Source: Stieleria sedimenti
Lineage (GTDB): Bacteria > Planctomycetota > Planctomycetia > Pirellulales > Pirellulaceae
Direction: 5' to 3'
Assembly (NCBI RefSeq): GCF_025060895.1
Contig: NZ_JANZKV010000034.1
Coordinates: forward strand, 28,128-92,127
DNA length: 64,000 nt
Positions 7,992-16,533 of this stretch are shown piece after piece. Position numbers and translations under genes: made by a program. How positions within the stretch are numbered: position 1 is the first letter of the stretch; the number at the start of each line of letters is the position of its first letter. The notes beneath the pieces are model-generated. The model did no database searches. It worked only from the letters and a program-made list of their open reading frames with translations, and was not told the origin of the DNA.

Positions 7992-9577
7992 TGACCGCAG
8001 ACGGTTGGGCCGAAGGAATCTTTGCCATCTTGTTGTTTTCTCAATCGGTTGATGCCGGCCGCATCCTCAGCCCGGAAGCCGGGTATGTGATGCTGCTGCT
8101 GTTCGGAGTGGCATGGATCGGGCTGGGCATCTGGTGGGGCCGCCGGGCGACGTCGTATGACGGATTTGCCGTGGCGGGCCGGAACGTCGGATTGGCCCTT
8201 GGCACGGCGACGGCGGTGGCCACTTGGGTGACCTCCAACACGACGATGCTGGCGCCGCAGTTCGCGCTGCAACTGGGCATTTGGGGTGCGTTGGCGTACT
8301 CGACGGCCAGTTTCGGATTGTTCGCGTTTGCTCCGCTGAGCGGCAGGATTCGCCGCTTGATGCCACACGGCTACACGGCGGTGGAGTTTGTCCGGCGTCG
8401 GTACGGGCGTCTGGGATCGATCCCGTTTCTGATCATCTCGCTGTTCTACGCAATGACGTGGTTGATCTCGATGGCGATGGCGGGCGGCAAATTGCTCAAC
8501 GCGCTCTCGGGCATTCCGTATGAAGTCGGGATGACGGTCGTGTTAGCGGTTTGTGTGCTATACACGCTTTTCGGCGGCATGTATGCGGTCATCGGCACCG
8601 ACTTTGTGCAAAGCATCATCATCCTGATCGGGCTGGTCGTCGTCGCGATTGCGGTGCTGCTGCATGTTGACATTGCGGACGTTCATCAACAGTTGCAAGA
8701 CGATCGACCGATGCTGTTGTCGATCCTGTTTCCGGCGGCATTGATGGCGTTGTTCAATAATATGCTGTTTGGATTTGGAGAAATTTTTCACAGCAACGTG
8801 TGGTGGAGCCGCGCGTTTGCGATGCGTGAAGGGGTTGGACCCAAGGCCTATTTATTGGGCGGATTGCTGTGGTTGCCGGTTCCGATCGTCGCCGGTTTTT
8901 TGGGTCTGGCCGCCCCGGCGCTGGGGATCGGGGTCAGTCAACCCGACACGGTCGGCCCGTTGGTGGCTGCCACGCTGCTGGGCACCGGAGGCGCGTTGCT
9001 GGTGTTCGTGGTGGTGTTTTGCTCACTGGCATCGAGCATCGATAGCTTGTTGGCTGCGACGAGCGACCTGGTCGTCAACGACATCGCCGAACCGCTGGCG
9101 AAGCGGATCAGTGGCACGCCTGCCACCGACCCGGTCAAACGGCGTTGGTCGTTGTTCGCGATCATTGGGTTGGGGGTAGTCACGTGGTGCGTCGCTTATC
9201 CCAATATCGGCACCCTTGCGACGGTTTTGTTTTTTGCCGGACCGATGGTGGGCAGTTGCATTTGGCCGATTGTCGGTGGCCTGTATTTTCGTCGATCCAG
9301 TCCGATCGCGGCCTGTATGGCGATGGTGGTCGGCACGTCAATCGGGTTGGTGGCGTACTTTATGATCGGTTGGTTTGTCGCCTCGCTGGTCGGAGCGGCG
9401 ACATCGGGGCTGGTATTTTTCATCGGGATGTATTTGTACCCCGATGACTTTGATTTCCGATCGTTGTCTCATTTGCCCGGTCCGCCGCTTGCGGCCCGAC
9501 CGGAAGACGGCCCCATCGACCCCAGTGAACGAATTGGTATGGTTGGAGATATTTCCAGCGGAGGTGAAACGCGATGA
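7988..9577 (+). CDS. sodium:solute symporter (SSS family)
   Basis: This transporter has about thirteen hydrophobic segments in the LeuT-type SSS arrangement. Marks include the early YDGFAVAGRNVGLALGTATAVATWV segment, GYTAVEFVRRRYG, LYTLFGGMYAVIGTDFVQ and CSLASSIDSLLAATSDL, the last at the sodium-site helix. The general look is close to the urea/proline branch. The ATG at 7988 is chosen because it overlaps the preceding stop; a longer frame upstream only shadows that gene. The 40-aa gene after it overlaps the other end by ATGA. Context (carbamoyltransferase, ureido hydrolase) makes a ureido or amide solute a likely substrate, but this is inferred. Confidence 0.88.
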   Translation: MMTADGWAEGIFAILLFSQSVDAGRILSPEAGYVMLLLFGVAWIGLGIWWGRRATSYDGFAVAGRNVGLALGTATAVATWVTSNTTMLAPQFALQLGIWGALAYSTASFGLFAFAPLSGRIRRLMPHGYTAVEFVRRRYGRLGSIPFLIISLFYAMTWLISMAMAGGKLLNALSGIPYEVGMTVVLAVCVLYTLFGGMYAVIGTDFVQSIIILIGLVVVAIAVLLHVDIADVHQQLQDDRPMLLSILFPAALMALFNNMLFGFGEIFHSNVWWSRAFAMREGVGPKAYLLGGLLWLPVPIVAGFLGLAAPALGIGVSQPDTVGPLVAATLLGTGGALLVFVVVFCSLASSIDSLLAATSDLVVNDIAEPLAKRISGTPATDPVKRRWSLFAIIGLGVVTWCVAYPNIGTLATVLFFAGPMVGSCIWPIVGGLYFRRSSPIAACMAMVVGTSIGLVAYFMIGWFVASLVGAATSGLVFFIGMYLYPDDFDFRSLSHLPGPPLAARPEDGPIDPSERIGMVGDISSGGETR

Positions 9578-9696
9578 TGTTCCCCCTCTGGTTTCTGGAG
9601 TTGATTGTGGTGGGTGGACTTACGCTATGTGGCGTGGGTGCGGCGGCACTCATTGTGTTTTGGATCCTCGACTTTAAAGAAAAAAGAATCTGGTAG
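9574..9696 (+). CDS. 40-aa single-pass membrane microprotein
   Basis: An open frame of 41 codons starts at the ATG overlapping the symporter stop (ATGA, 9574-9577) and ends with TAG at 9694-9696. The product begins MMFPLWFLELIVVGGLTLCG, continues with one uninterrupted membrane helix to about residue 32, and finishes with a charged DFKEKRIW tail. The next gene starts only 10 bases later. GAGGTG at 9561-9566 could serve as ribosome-binding site. Small one-helix proteins are known subunits or regulators of transporters (for example KdpF, AcrZ), so a symporter subunit is the best guess. Confidence 0.68.
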   Translation: MMFPLWFLELIVVGGLTLCGVGAAALIVFWILDFKEKRIW

Positions 9697-9706
9697 ACCC
9701 GTACAG

Positions 9707-10786
9707 ATGATGAACACGACACAAAGGCGCCGTGCGTTGACGGAGTTCGCGACCAATTCGAAAGGCCGCAAGTTGGATCCCAAGGATCTGCTCACCCACA
9801 CCGACATGCAAGTCGACTGGGAGACGCTTGCCAAGCTTGCCGGCACGTCGATCGTCAATCCGCGGCAATTCGACCGCGAGACCGTGGTGGCGATCGCCCA
9901 GTTGGCCGCGTTGTTGGAAACGCGGAACGTGGAGATGAAGAAGCCGCTGGACGGGAAAATCGCGATCACGGCGTTTTTCGAAGCGAGCACACGGACGCGA
10001 TTGTCGTTCGAAAGCGCGGTGCTTCGATTGGACGGAAAGGTCCTATCGGTTCCCGACGGGCAAGTCACCGGCATCGCCAAGGGGGAGTCGTTGGCCGACA
10101 TCGGCGAGATGTTCAATACCTACGGCGATGTCGTCATCATGCGGCATCCTGAAACCGAAAGTGTCGAGGAGATTCAAAAGAATCTCGAGCGTCCGCTGAT
10201 CAATGCCGGCAACGGCAGCGGTCACCATCCGACGCAGGCATTGCTGGACTGGTACACGTTGCTGAAATGGCGGCCGGAGTTGAGCGACCCGTCGTGCCCG
10301 AACGACAAGAAGATTCATTTGGGGATCGTCGGCACGCCGGGATCGATGCGAGCGGTCAAGAGTTTTCTGCGTCTGTCGCTGATGTTCGTCGATGCGGTCT
10401 CCAAAATCACGTTGGTTTCCGAGATGGCCGACCCGGTCGGGTTGGATTTGACTGAGCCGATCGAAGAGTCGCCGATTCCGATCGAGATCACCAATGACGT
10501 TCAAGACGTCTTGCCCACGCTGGACGTCGTCTATGTCAACTCGATCGCGTTTCTCGGTGACAGTTACCGGAATTTGGACAGCCGGTACGCGTTGGACGCG
10601 TCGTGCAAGTTGCAACCGGGTGCGGTGATCATGCATCCGCTTGCCCGCAACGAGGAGCTATCCGAGGATTTGGACGAAACCGAACACAACCTTTATTTCG
10701 CCCAAGCCGCGGGCGCCGTGTTCGTCCGGCAAGCCGTGTTGGCCTCCGTCCTGAATCGGCTGGACCGGATTTCGGAACTTTGCTAA
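9707..10786 (+). CDS. ATCase-like carbamoyltransferase with altered acceptor loop
   Basis: The protein should transfer a carbamoyl group from carbamoyl phosphate. The phosphate-binding STRTR (94-98), the 80s-loop AKGESL, MRHP and HPTQALLD (174-181) match the aspartate carbamoyltransferase branch. The family HPLPR becomes HPLAR (310-314). The segment that in E. coli ATCase holds Arg229 and Gln231 for aspartate reads VNSIAF (277-282), so aspartate is unlikely to be the acceptor; no ornithine-type SMG or HCLP motif is present either. A 45-residue N-terminal extension makes it longer (359) than PyrB. Start chosen at 9707/9710 just after the microprotein. It is followed closely by the amidotransferase gene. 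Confidence 0.85.
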   Translation: MMNTTQRRRALTEFATNSKGRKLDPKDLLTHTDMQVDWETLAKLAGTSIVNPRQFDRETVVAIAQLAALLETRNVEMKKPLDGKIAITAFFEASTRTRLSFESAVLRLDGKVLSVPDGQVTGIAKGESLADIGEMFNTYGDVVIMRHPETESVEEIQKNLERPLINAGNGSGHHPTQALLDWYTLLKWRPELSDPSCPNDKKIHLGIVGTPGSMRAVKSFLRLSLMFVDAVSKITLVSEMADPVGLDLTEPIEESPIPIEITNDVQDVLPTLDVVYVNSIAFLGDSYRNLDSRYALDASCKLQPGAVIMHPLARNEELSEDLDETEHNLYFAQAAGAVFVRQAVLASVLNRLDRISELC

Positions 10787-10821
10787 CGACACCACGATAG
10801 AGATTAATACGGAAGGCACCC

Positions 10822-12744
10822 ATGTGCGGAATCACTGGATTTTGGAATCCCGCGCGGACGAACGAGCGCGAGCTGCGTTTCACGCTGGACCAAATGTTGG
10901 ACGTCTTGGACCACCGCGGCCCCGACGAACGGGGCAGCAAGTTTTTCCTCGACCAAGGTCTCGCCCTCGGGCACACCCGTCTGTCGATCATCGGCTTGGA
11001 TCACGGGCACCAACCGATCGAGACCAGCGACGGTGACTACGCGGTCACGGTCAACGGTGAACTGTATGGTTACAAACGCGAACGAACTCGACTGGCGTGC
11101 CAGTCGCTCGTCAGTGACGGAAAGAGCGACAGTGCGATCACGCTGCCGTTGTATCTCCGGCACGGCTTGTCCTTCGTCGAACGGTTGCGTGGAGAATTTG
11201 CGATCGTCTTGTACGACCATCGCGAGAAACGTTTGATTCTGATCCGAGATCGATTCGGCATCAAACCGCTGTACTACGCCGTCAAGGACGATGGAGTGGT
11301 GTGGGGATCGGAGGTCAAGTCGATCCTCAAACACCCCAGTGTCGTTCCGCGACTGTGTCCCAAGGCTGCGATTCACCAGATGATGCAGGTCATGGTTCCC
11401 GGAACGACGGCGTTCGAAGGCGTTCAAGCGCTACAGCCCGGCCACATGCTAATCGTCCAACGCGTGGGCGATCGATTGGTGACCGAATCGAAGCGTTGGT
11501 GGGATCTGGAATTTCCGACGTCTCACGAATCGGGTGCCGATCCACAGGAGTATGTCCAGGGCGTTCAGGACCGCTTGATCGACGCGGTCGCCACTCGCTT
11601 GGAGGCCGACGTGCCGGTGGGCTGTTACCTGTCCGGCGGCATCGACAGTTGTTCGATTTTGGGGCTGGCGACGACGCTGCAGCAATCGCCGGTCAAGGCG
11701 TTCACGATCGCATTTGACAGTGATGAATACGACGAATCGAACATCGCCAAGTTAATGGCCGAGCGTACCGGTGCGGAGCAAGAGTTGTTGCGGTTGACGG
11801 AAAAGGAACTCTACGGGCCGGCGTTCGAGCGGGCGACGTGGCACGCCGAGCGGACGTTTTACAACACCCTGGCGGTGGCGAAGTGGCACATGAGCCGACG
11901 CGTCCGGGCCTGCAACTACAAGGCGGTCATCACCGGTGAAGGCTCCGATGAATTGTTCGGCGGCTATCCGTTCTTCAAACGTGATTGGCTGGGACGCGAA
12001 AAAGGGGAAGGGGGGCTTTTTGCCGGAGCCATCTTGGCCGAAGAGGACCAGTTGCACCCGGCTTGGCAAGATCTGTGTGGTTTTACGCCGTCGTGGATTC
12101 AGCCCTGGATGCTGACGCTGCGTGCGGCGCGTGCGCTGCTGTCGGACGAGTTGATCGATTTGTTGGAGACCTACGACCCGGTCGCCGAAGTCGCCGCGGC
12201 GATTGACCCCGAACAGGTTCGCGGCAGACACCGTTTGGACATCTCGCAATACACTTGGAGCAAGACGATGCTGGAAGGCCAGATCCTGACCTGGGGCGGC
12301 GACCGAATGGACATGGCCAATAGCATGGAAGCCCGACCGGCGTTCTTGGACCACCATCTGGCCGAGTACGCGGTGACAATTCCGCCGGACATCCGCATCC
12401 GTGACGGCATCGAGAAATGGGTGTTGCGCGAAGCGATGGTCAACGTCTTGCCCAAGGAACTTTACGAACGAAAGAAGTTCGCGTTCATGGCACCGCCGGC
12501 GCACACGGATCCCGTCAAACGAAACGCCGTGCAGGAGATGATCGATCACTGGTTGACGCCGACTCGCGTGAACGAGCTGGGGATCTTGAACCACGAACGT
12601 GTTGATCAATTCATTTCCCAGGCATGGCGCGAAACCGATGGCACGATTGCGCGTCGAAATGACATTCTGATGAACCACGCGTTGCAACTGCACATGTTGC
12701 AGGGGCAGTACGTCGAAGGCATGCCGCTGCCGACGGTCGACTAA
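10822..12744 (+). CDS. asparagine-synthetase-like amidotransferase
   Basis: The enzyme should take ammonia from glutamine and form an amide on an adenylated carboxylate. Cys2 (MCGITG) is the class II glutaminase nucleophile, followed by HRGPDERG, LGHTRLSIIGLD and a glutamine-site NGELYGY. The synthetase half has the PP-motif SGGIDS (271-276) and GEGSDELFGGYPFFKRDWL. At 640 residues it is longer than AsnB (about 554), resembling the variants that make peptide amides such as N-acetylglutaminylglutamine amide. It lies 35 bases after the carbamoyltransferase and 13 before the ureido hydrolase, so I infer that it amidates the product of the carbamoyltransferase rather than aspartate. Confidence 0.85.
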   Translation: MCGITGFWNPARTNERELRFTLDQMLDVLDHRGPDERGSKFFLDQGLALGHTRLSIIGLDHGHQPIETSDGDYAVTVNGELYGYKRERTRLACQSLVSDGKSDSAITLPLYLRHGLSFVERLRGEFAIVLYDHREKRLILIRDRFGIKPLYYAVKDDGVVWGSEVKSILKHPSVVPRLCPKAAIHQMMQVMVPGTTAFEGVQALQPGHMLIVQRVGDRLVTESKRWWDLEFPTSHESGADPQEYVQGVQDRLIDAVATRLEADVPVGCYLSGGIDSCSILGLATTLQQSPVKAFTIAFDSDEYDESNIAKLMAERTGAEQELLRLTEKELYGPAFERATWHAERTFYNTLAVAKWHMSRRVRACNYKAVITGEGSDELFGGYPFFKRDWLGREKGEGGLFAGAILAEEDQLHPAWQDLCGFTPSWIQPWMLTLRAARALLSDELIDLLETYDPVAEVAAAIDPEQVRGRHRLDISQYTWSKTMLEGQILTWGGDRMDMANSMEARPAFLDHHLAEYAVTIPPDIRIRDGIEKWVLREAMVNVLPKELYERKKFAFMAPPAHTDPVKRNAVQEMIDHWLTPTRVNELGILNHERVDQFISQAWRETDGTIARRNDILMNHALQLHMLQGQYVEGMPLPTVD

Positions 12745-12757
12745 CGATGAGAACTCC

Positions 12758-14008
12758 ATGGACTTGAGCGTTAACCTAGAACGAATCAAAAACGACATCC
12801 ACGAACTTGCCGAAATCGGTCGCTGTCGCGACGATCGTGGCATTTACCGAATGGCGTTCACCGATGCGGACATGGAGGGGAAACGCTGGCTCAAGGATCG
12901 GATCGAACAAGCCGGGTTTGAGCCTCGAACCGACGGCGCCGTGAATGTTTCGGCCGAGTTATCGGGGTCGACCGACGAGCCGAGGATCTTGGTCGGGTCG
13001 CACATCGACACGGTGCCGTGCGCCGGAGCGTTGGATGGGACGCTGGGCGTCATCGTCGCCTTGGAATGTCTGCGTTGTCTTCACGAGCAGGGCGTCGTGC
13101 CGGAACGCACGATTGAATTGATCGCGTTCAGCGACGAAGAAGGACGATTCGGCGGGATGTTCGGGTCCCAGGCAGTCTGCGGACAATTGAACCCCGACGT
13201 GTTGGCAACGCTCTCGGATTTGGACGGCGTTCTGCTGGGCGACGAACTGCGGCGGCATGGATTTGATCCCCGCGGTGCGCTCGATGCGGCGCGCGATCCC
13301 GAGACGATTGCGAGCTATTTGGAGTTGCACATCGAGCAAGGCCCGGTGCTCGATCGCGGTCAAAAATCGGTGGGAATTGTCGACGAGATCACCGGATTGT
13401 TTACCTGGTCGGTCTGTCTGAAGGGCGAAGCGAATCACGCCGGAACGACGCCGATGGAGATGCGACACGACGCCTTCATGGGCTTGGCCGACTTTGCCTC
13501 CGCCATCCCCCGGATCTTGGACGAAAACGGCAGCGCGCGAAGCCGCGCCACGATCGGCAAGGCGCAGATTTTACCGGGTGCGGCGAACACGGTTCCGGGG
13601 ATCGTCGAGTTTTCGCTGGACGTGCGGGACACCAGTCCGGAAATCCTGGCCGATCTGGGCAACGCGTTTCGCAAAGCGCTTTCGGCCATCGCTCGTCGCC
13701 GGAACCTGATGTTCGAATTTCAGCAAAAGAGTTACTTGCCGCCGGTCGCCGCCGACCCCGGGATCGTCAAACGGTTGCTCCGCCAAGCCGAACAGTTGGA
13801 ACTGACGCATCTGCAAATGCATAGCGGGGCGGCCCACGACGCGCAAATCATGGGTAGTATGGTTCCGGTTGGCATGATTTTTGTTCCCAGCAAGAATGGA
13901 CAGAGCCATTCGCCGGCCGAATGGACCGCCTGGACGGACATTGAAGCCGGGGCAAACCTGATGCTGTACTCCCTGATGGATCTGGCCAAATCGATTTCAA
14001 CGAACTGA
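12758..14008 (+). CDS. M20 family N-carbamoyl-amino-acid/allantoate amidohydrolase
   Basis: This is a metal-dependent amidohydrolase of the HyuC/AmaB/AllC group, which removes a carbamoyl group from a ureido acid. The metal ligands are His82 and Asp84 (GSHIDTVP), Asp93 (GALDGTLGV), Glu127-Glu128 (SDEEGRFGGMFGS), His191 (LELHIEQGP) and a C-terminal His in NGQSHSPAEW. The dimerisation lid ANHAGTTPMEMRHDA is typical. The protein has 416 residues, the usual length. It follows the amidotransferase by 13 bases. Together with the carbamoyltransferase it implies that one operon both attaches and removes the same group, as expected for a storage or osmotic solute. Confidence 0.9.
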   Translation: MDLSVNLERIKNDIHELAEIGRCRDDRGIYRMAFTDADMEGKRWLKDRIEQAGFEPRTDGAVNVSAELSGSTDEPRILVGSHIDTVPCAGALDGTLGVIVALECLRCLHEQGVVPERTIELIAFSDEEGRFGGMFGSQAVCGQLNPDVLATLSDLDGVLLGDELRRHGFDPRGALDAARDPETIASYLELHIEQGPVLDRGQKSVGIVDEITGLFTWSVCLKGEANHAGTTPMEMRHDAFMGLADFASAIPRILDENGSARSRATIGKAQILPGAANTVPGIVEFSLDVRDTSPEILADLGNAFRKALSAIARRRNLMFEFQQKSYLPPVAADPGIVKRLLRQAEQLELTHLQMHSGAAHDAQIMGSMVPVGMIFVPSKNGQSHSPAEWTAWTDIEAGANLMLYSLMDLAKSISTN

Positions 14009-14021
14009 CGAAACACGACCC

Positions 14022-14795
14022 ATGAACCGAGACGAAAACGAACCGTACGCTTCCCCGTTGCTCGATCCCTCCCACGTCGATCCGCTTCGGGATGTCTATC
14101 ACGAGGCCATCGTCGACAATCCCGAGCGGCAGGAATTGCTGGTCGAGGGGCACACGGCGCTGCTGTGCATCGATATCCAGTACCTGGACGCGGCACGAGG
14201 GCACGGAGTCTTTCGTGATGCCGAAAACAGCGGCGTTCCGTTGGAGGCCCAGGAATACTATTTCGACCGACTCGACCGGCTGGTGCTGCCAAACGTGAGA
14301 CGGTTGCAGGATGCGTTCCGCACTCGCCAATTGGAAGTGATTCACACGCGTATTCAGGCACTGACACGTGACGGTCGTGACCGCAGCAAAGGGCATCGCC
14401 GGTTGGGATTGCTGGCCGCACCGGGGTCACGTGACGCGGACTTTTTGGAGATGGTGGCGCCGGACGAAGAGCGGGACGAGATTGTGATCAACAAAACGGC
14501 CAGCGGAGTGTTCTCGTCGACCAATCTGCATTATGTCTTGAATAACATGGGGATTGAGTCGCTGATGGTCGTCGGTGTGTACACGAACGAGTGCGTGGAA
14601 ACGACCGTCCGCGACGCCTGTGACCTGGGATACTTGGTGACCGTCGTCGAAGACTGCTGCGCGACGGTGACGCCGGAGTTGCATGAAGCGTCCTTGGCGA
14701 CATTGTGCGACCGCTACGCCCGCGTGGCGCGTTTGTCGGACGTCTTGAAGACCATCCGCACGGCGCTGCCCTCAGAAACACCGGTGGATGCTTGA
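14022..14795 (+). CDS. isochorismatase-like cysteine amidohydrolase
   Basis: The protein belongs to the cysteine hydrolase family that includes N-carbamoylsarcosine amidase, ureidoacrylate hydrolase RutB and nicotinamidase. The catalytic triad is Asp51 (LLCIDIQYLD), Lys158 (VINKTASGVFSST) and Cys191 (GVYTNECVETT). The substrate is probably an amide or carbamate-linked nitrogen. It is the last gene of the packed set, 13 bases after the M20 hydrolase. It may remove the terminal amide or the carbamoyl nitrogen left from the proposed solute. An N-terminal segment of about 40 residues precedes the core, somewhat long for the family. Confidence 0.87.
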   Translation: MNRDENEPYASPLLDPSHVDPLRDVYHEAIVDNPERQELLVEGHTALLCIDIQYLDAARGHGVFRDAENSGVPLEAQEYYFDRLDRLVLPNVRRLQDAFRTRQLEVIHTRIQALTRDGRDRSKGHRRLGLLAAPGSRDADFLEMVAPDEERDEIVINKTASGVFSSTNLHYVLNNMGIESLMVVGVYTNECVETTVRDACDLGYLVTVVEDCCATVTPELHEASLATLCDRYARVARLSDVLKTIRTALPSETPVDA

Positions 14796-15004
14796 CCCAC
14801 ACCACGGATTGCGAACCCGCTGCAGCACGAAACGCGGTGAATTGCTGATCGAACGAAGAGGTTGTTGCCTGACCGCGGTGCGTCCGCAATCTGGCAGCAT
14901 GCCGCCGTCATGGCACACTCGACGATCGGAACGATCGATTACAATCGGGCCTGTCAGGCATTCGATGCCCTTCGATTTCGCAGTTCCCCCCTCGCGACCG
15001 AATC

Positions 15005-16480
15005 ATGCATTTTTCCACCAAACTGATCGCGATCGCTGCGTTTGTGGCCATCGCATTGATGCAAACGACGCCGATTGATGCGGCCACGGCACGCCCGAAC
15101 CTGGTCTTCATCATCGCCGACGACTGCACCTTTCGTGACATCGGATGTTATGGCGGCCAGGCGCACACGCCCCACCTCGATGGCTTGGCCGAACAGGGCA
15201 TGAAGTTCACGCGCTGTTTTCAGGCCGCGCCGATGTGCTCGCCGACCCGACACAACATTTACACCGGTCTGTACCCGGTCAAATCGGGAGCGTACCCGAA
15301 CCACACGTTTGCCGAGCAAGGGACGAAAAGCATCGTCCACACTCTGAAACCCTTGGGGTATCGCGTCGCATTGTCGGGCAAGACGCACATCGGCCCGAAA
15401 GACGTTTTTCCCTTCGAGTACAGCGGCAAGAGCAACAACCCCGACATGGAAGCGGTCGATCAATTGCTTTCCCAGTGCGGTGAGTCTTCCACTCCGTTTT
15501 GTTTATTTGCCTGCTCCAATGAACCGCATTCGCCCTGGAACAAGGGCGACGCCTCACGCTATCCGCCGGAACAAGTGGAGTTGCCGCCGTATCTGGCGGA
15601 CACTCCCGTGATGCGGGAAACCTTCAGCCGCTATCTGGCCGAGATCACGTATTATGACAGCCAAGTCGGACAGATCTTGGAATTGATCGACAAGCACAAG
15701 ATGCGTGACAACACGCTCGTTGTGGTGGTATCCGAGCAGGGCAATTCGTTCCCCTTTGCCAAGTGGACGTGCTACGGCAATGGGCTTCAGTCGGCAATGA
15801 TCGTTCGTTGGCCGGGTCACGTGAAAGCCGGTTCGGTGACTGATGCGATGGTGGAATACGTCGACGTGGCGCCGACGTTTGTCGAAGCCGCCGGAGGGAC
15901 GCCTGCGGACGTCTTGGACGGCAAGAGCTTTGTGCCCGTACTGACCGGCCAAGCCGACACGCACAAAAAGTTTGCTTACGGCATCATGACGACGCGAGGC
16001 ATCATCAATGGCAGCGATGCGTTCGCCATCCGCACCGTGCGAGGTTGGCGTTATCGGTTGGTTTGGAACCTGAACCACGAAACGAAGTTTACCAACGCCT
16101 GCACCAAGGCAGACTACTTTCAATCCATGATCCAAGCCGCTCAGGCCGGTGATGCCCGAGCAGCCGAACTGGTCCAAAAGTATCACTACCGACCCGAGTT
16201 TGAGCTGTTCGATTGTGAAACCGATCCCTTGGAAATGAATAACATTGTCGACGATCCTAAATACGCCAAAATCGTGTCGCGATTGAAGGGCGAGTTGACC
16301 GATTGGATGAAATCGCAAGGTGACCAGGGAATCCAAACCGAGCTCGACGCGATCCTGCATCAAGGCAGGTACAAAGGCATGTCCCGCGAGGAAGCTTATG
16401 AAGCCTATCGCCAACGGGAAAAGAAGGCAAAGCAAGGGGATGGGAAACGAGCCAAGGGTAAGAGACGCAACACCCGATAG
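15005..16480 (+). CDS. secreted sulfatase (formylglycine type)
   Basis: This S1-family sulfatase has a signal peptide (residues 1-26, cut after TPIDA) and the metal motif VFIIADDCTFRDIG (34-47). CSPTR at 78-82 carries Cys78, the residue converted to formylglycine. At 491 residues it has the normal single-domain length and resembles the N-sulfoglucosamine sulfohydrolase branch in its opening (RDIGCYGGQAHTPHLDGLA). It should act in the periplasm or outside on sulfated glycans. The last 25 residues are lysine- and arginine-rich. TACAAT at 14940-14945 could be its -10 element. Substrate is not determined. Confidence 0.92.
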   Translation: MHFSTKLIAIAAFVAIALMQTTPIDAATARPNLVFIIADDCTFRDIGCYGGQAHTPHLDGLAEQGMKFTRCFQAAPMCSPTRHNIYTGLYPVKSGAYPNHTFAEQGTKSIVHTLKPLGYRVALSGKTHIGPKDVFPFEYSGKSNNPDMEAVDQLLSQCGESSTPFCLFACSNEPHSPWNKGDASRYPPEQVELPPYLADTPVMRETFSRYLAEITYYDSQVGQILELIDKHKMRDNTLVVVVSEQGNSFPFAKWTCYGNGLQSAMIVRWPGHVKAGSVTDAMVEYVDVAPTFVEAAGGTPADVLDGKSFVPVLTGQADTHKKFAYGIMTTRGIINGSDAFAIRTVRGWRYRLVWNLNHETKFTNACTKADYFQSMIQAAQAGDARAAELVQKYHYRPEFELFDCETDPLEMNNIVDDPKYAKIVSRLKGELTDWMKSQGDQGIQTELDAILHQGRYKGMSREEAYEAYRQREKKAKQGDGKRAKGKRRNTR

Positions 16481-16533
16481 GTCGATTGGGGTGGGTGGCG
16501 TTTGGCTTTCGTCTTCGTAGGTGAGGATTGATG

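Noticed and set aside
9707-10786. housekeeping pyrB (aspartate carbamoyltransferase)
   Set aside because: The aspartate-binding residues are missing, there is no pyrimidine gene nearby, and it sits in an operon with amide and ureido enzymes.
11752-12843. 363-codon frame on the minus strand opposite the amidotransferase
   Set aside because: It is antisense to a well-supported gene and has no family motifs; long shadow frames are common in GC-rich DNA.
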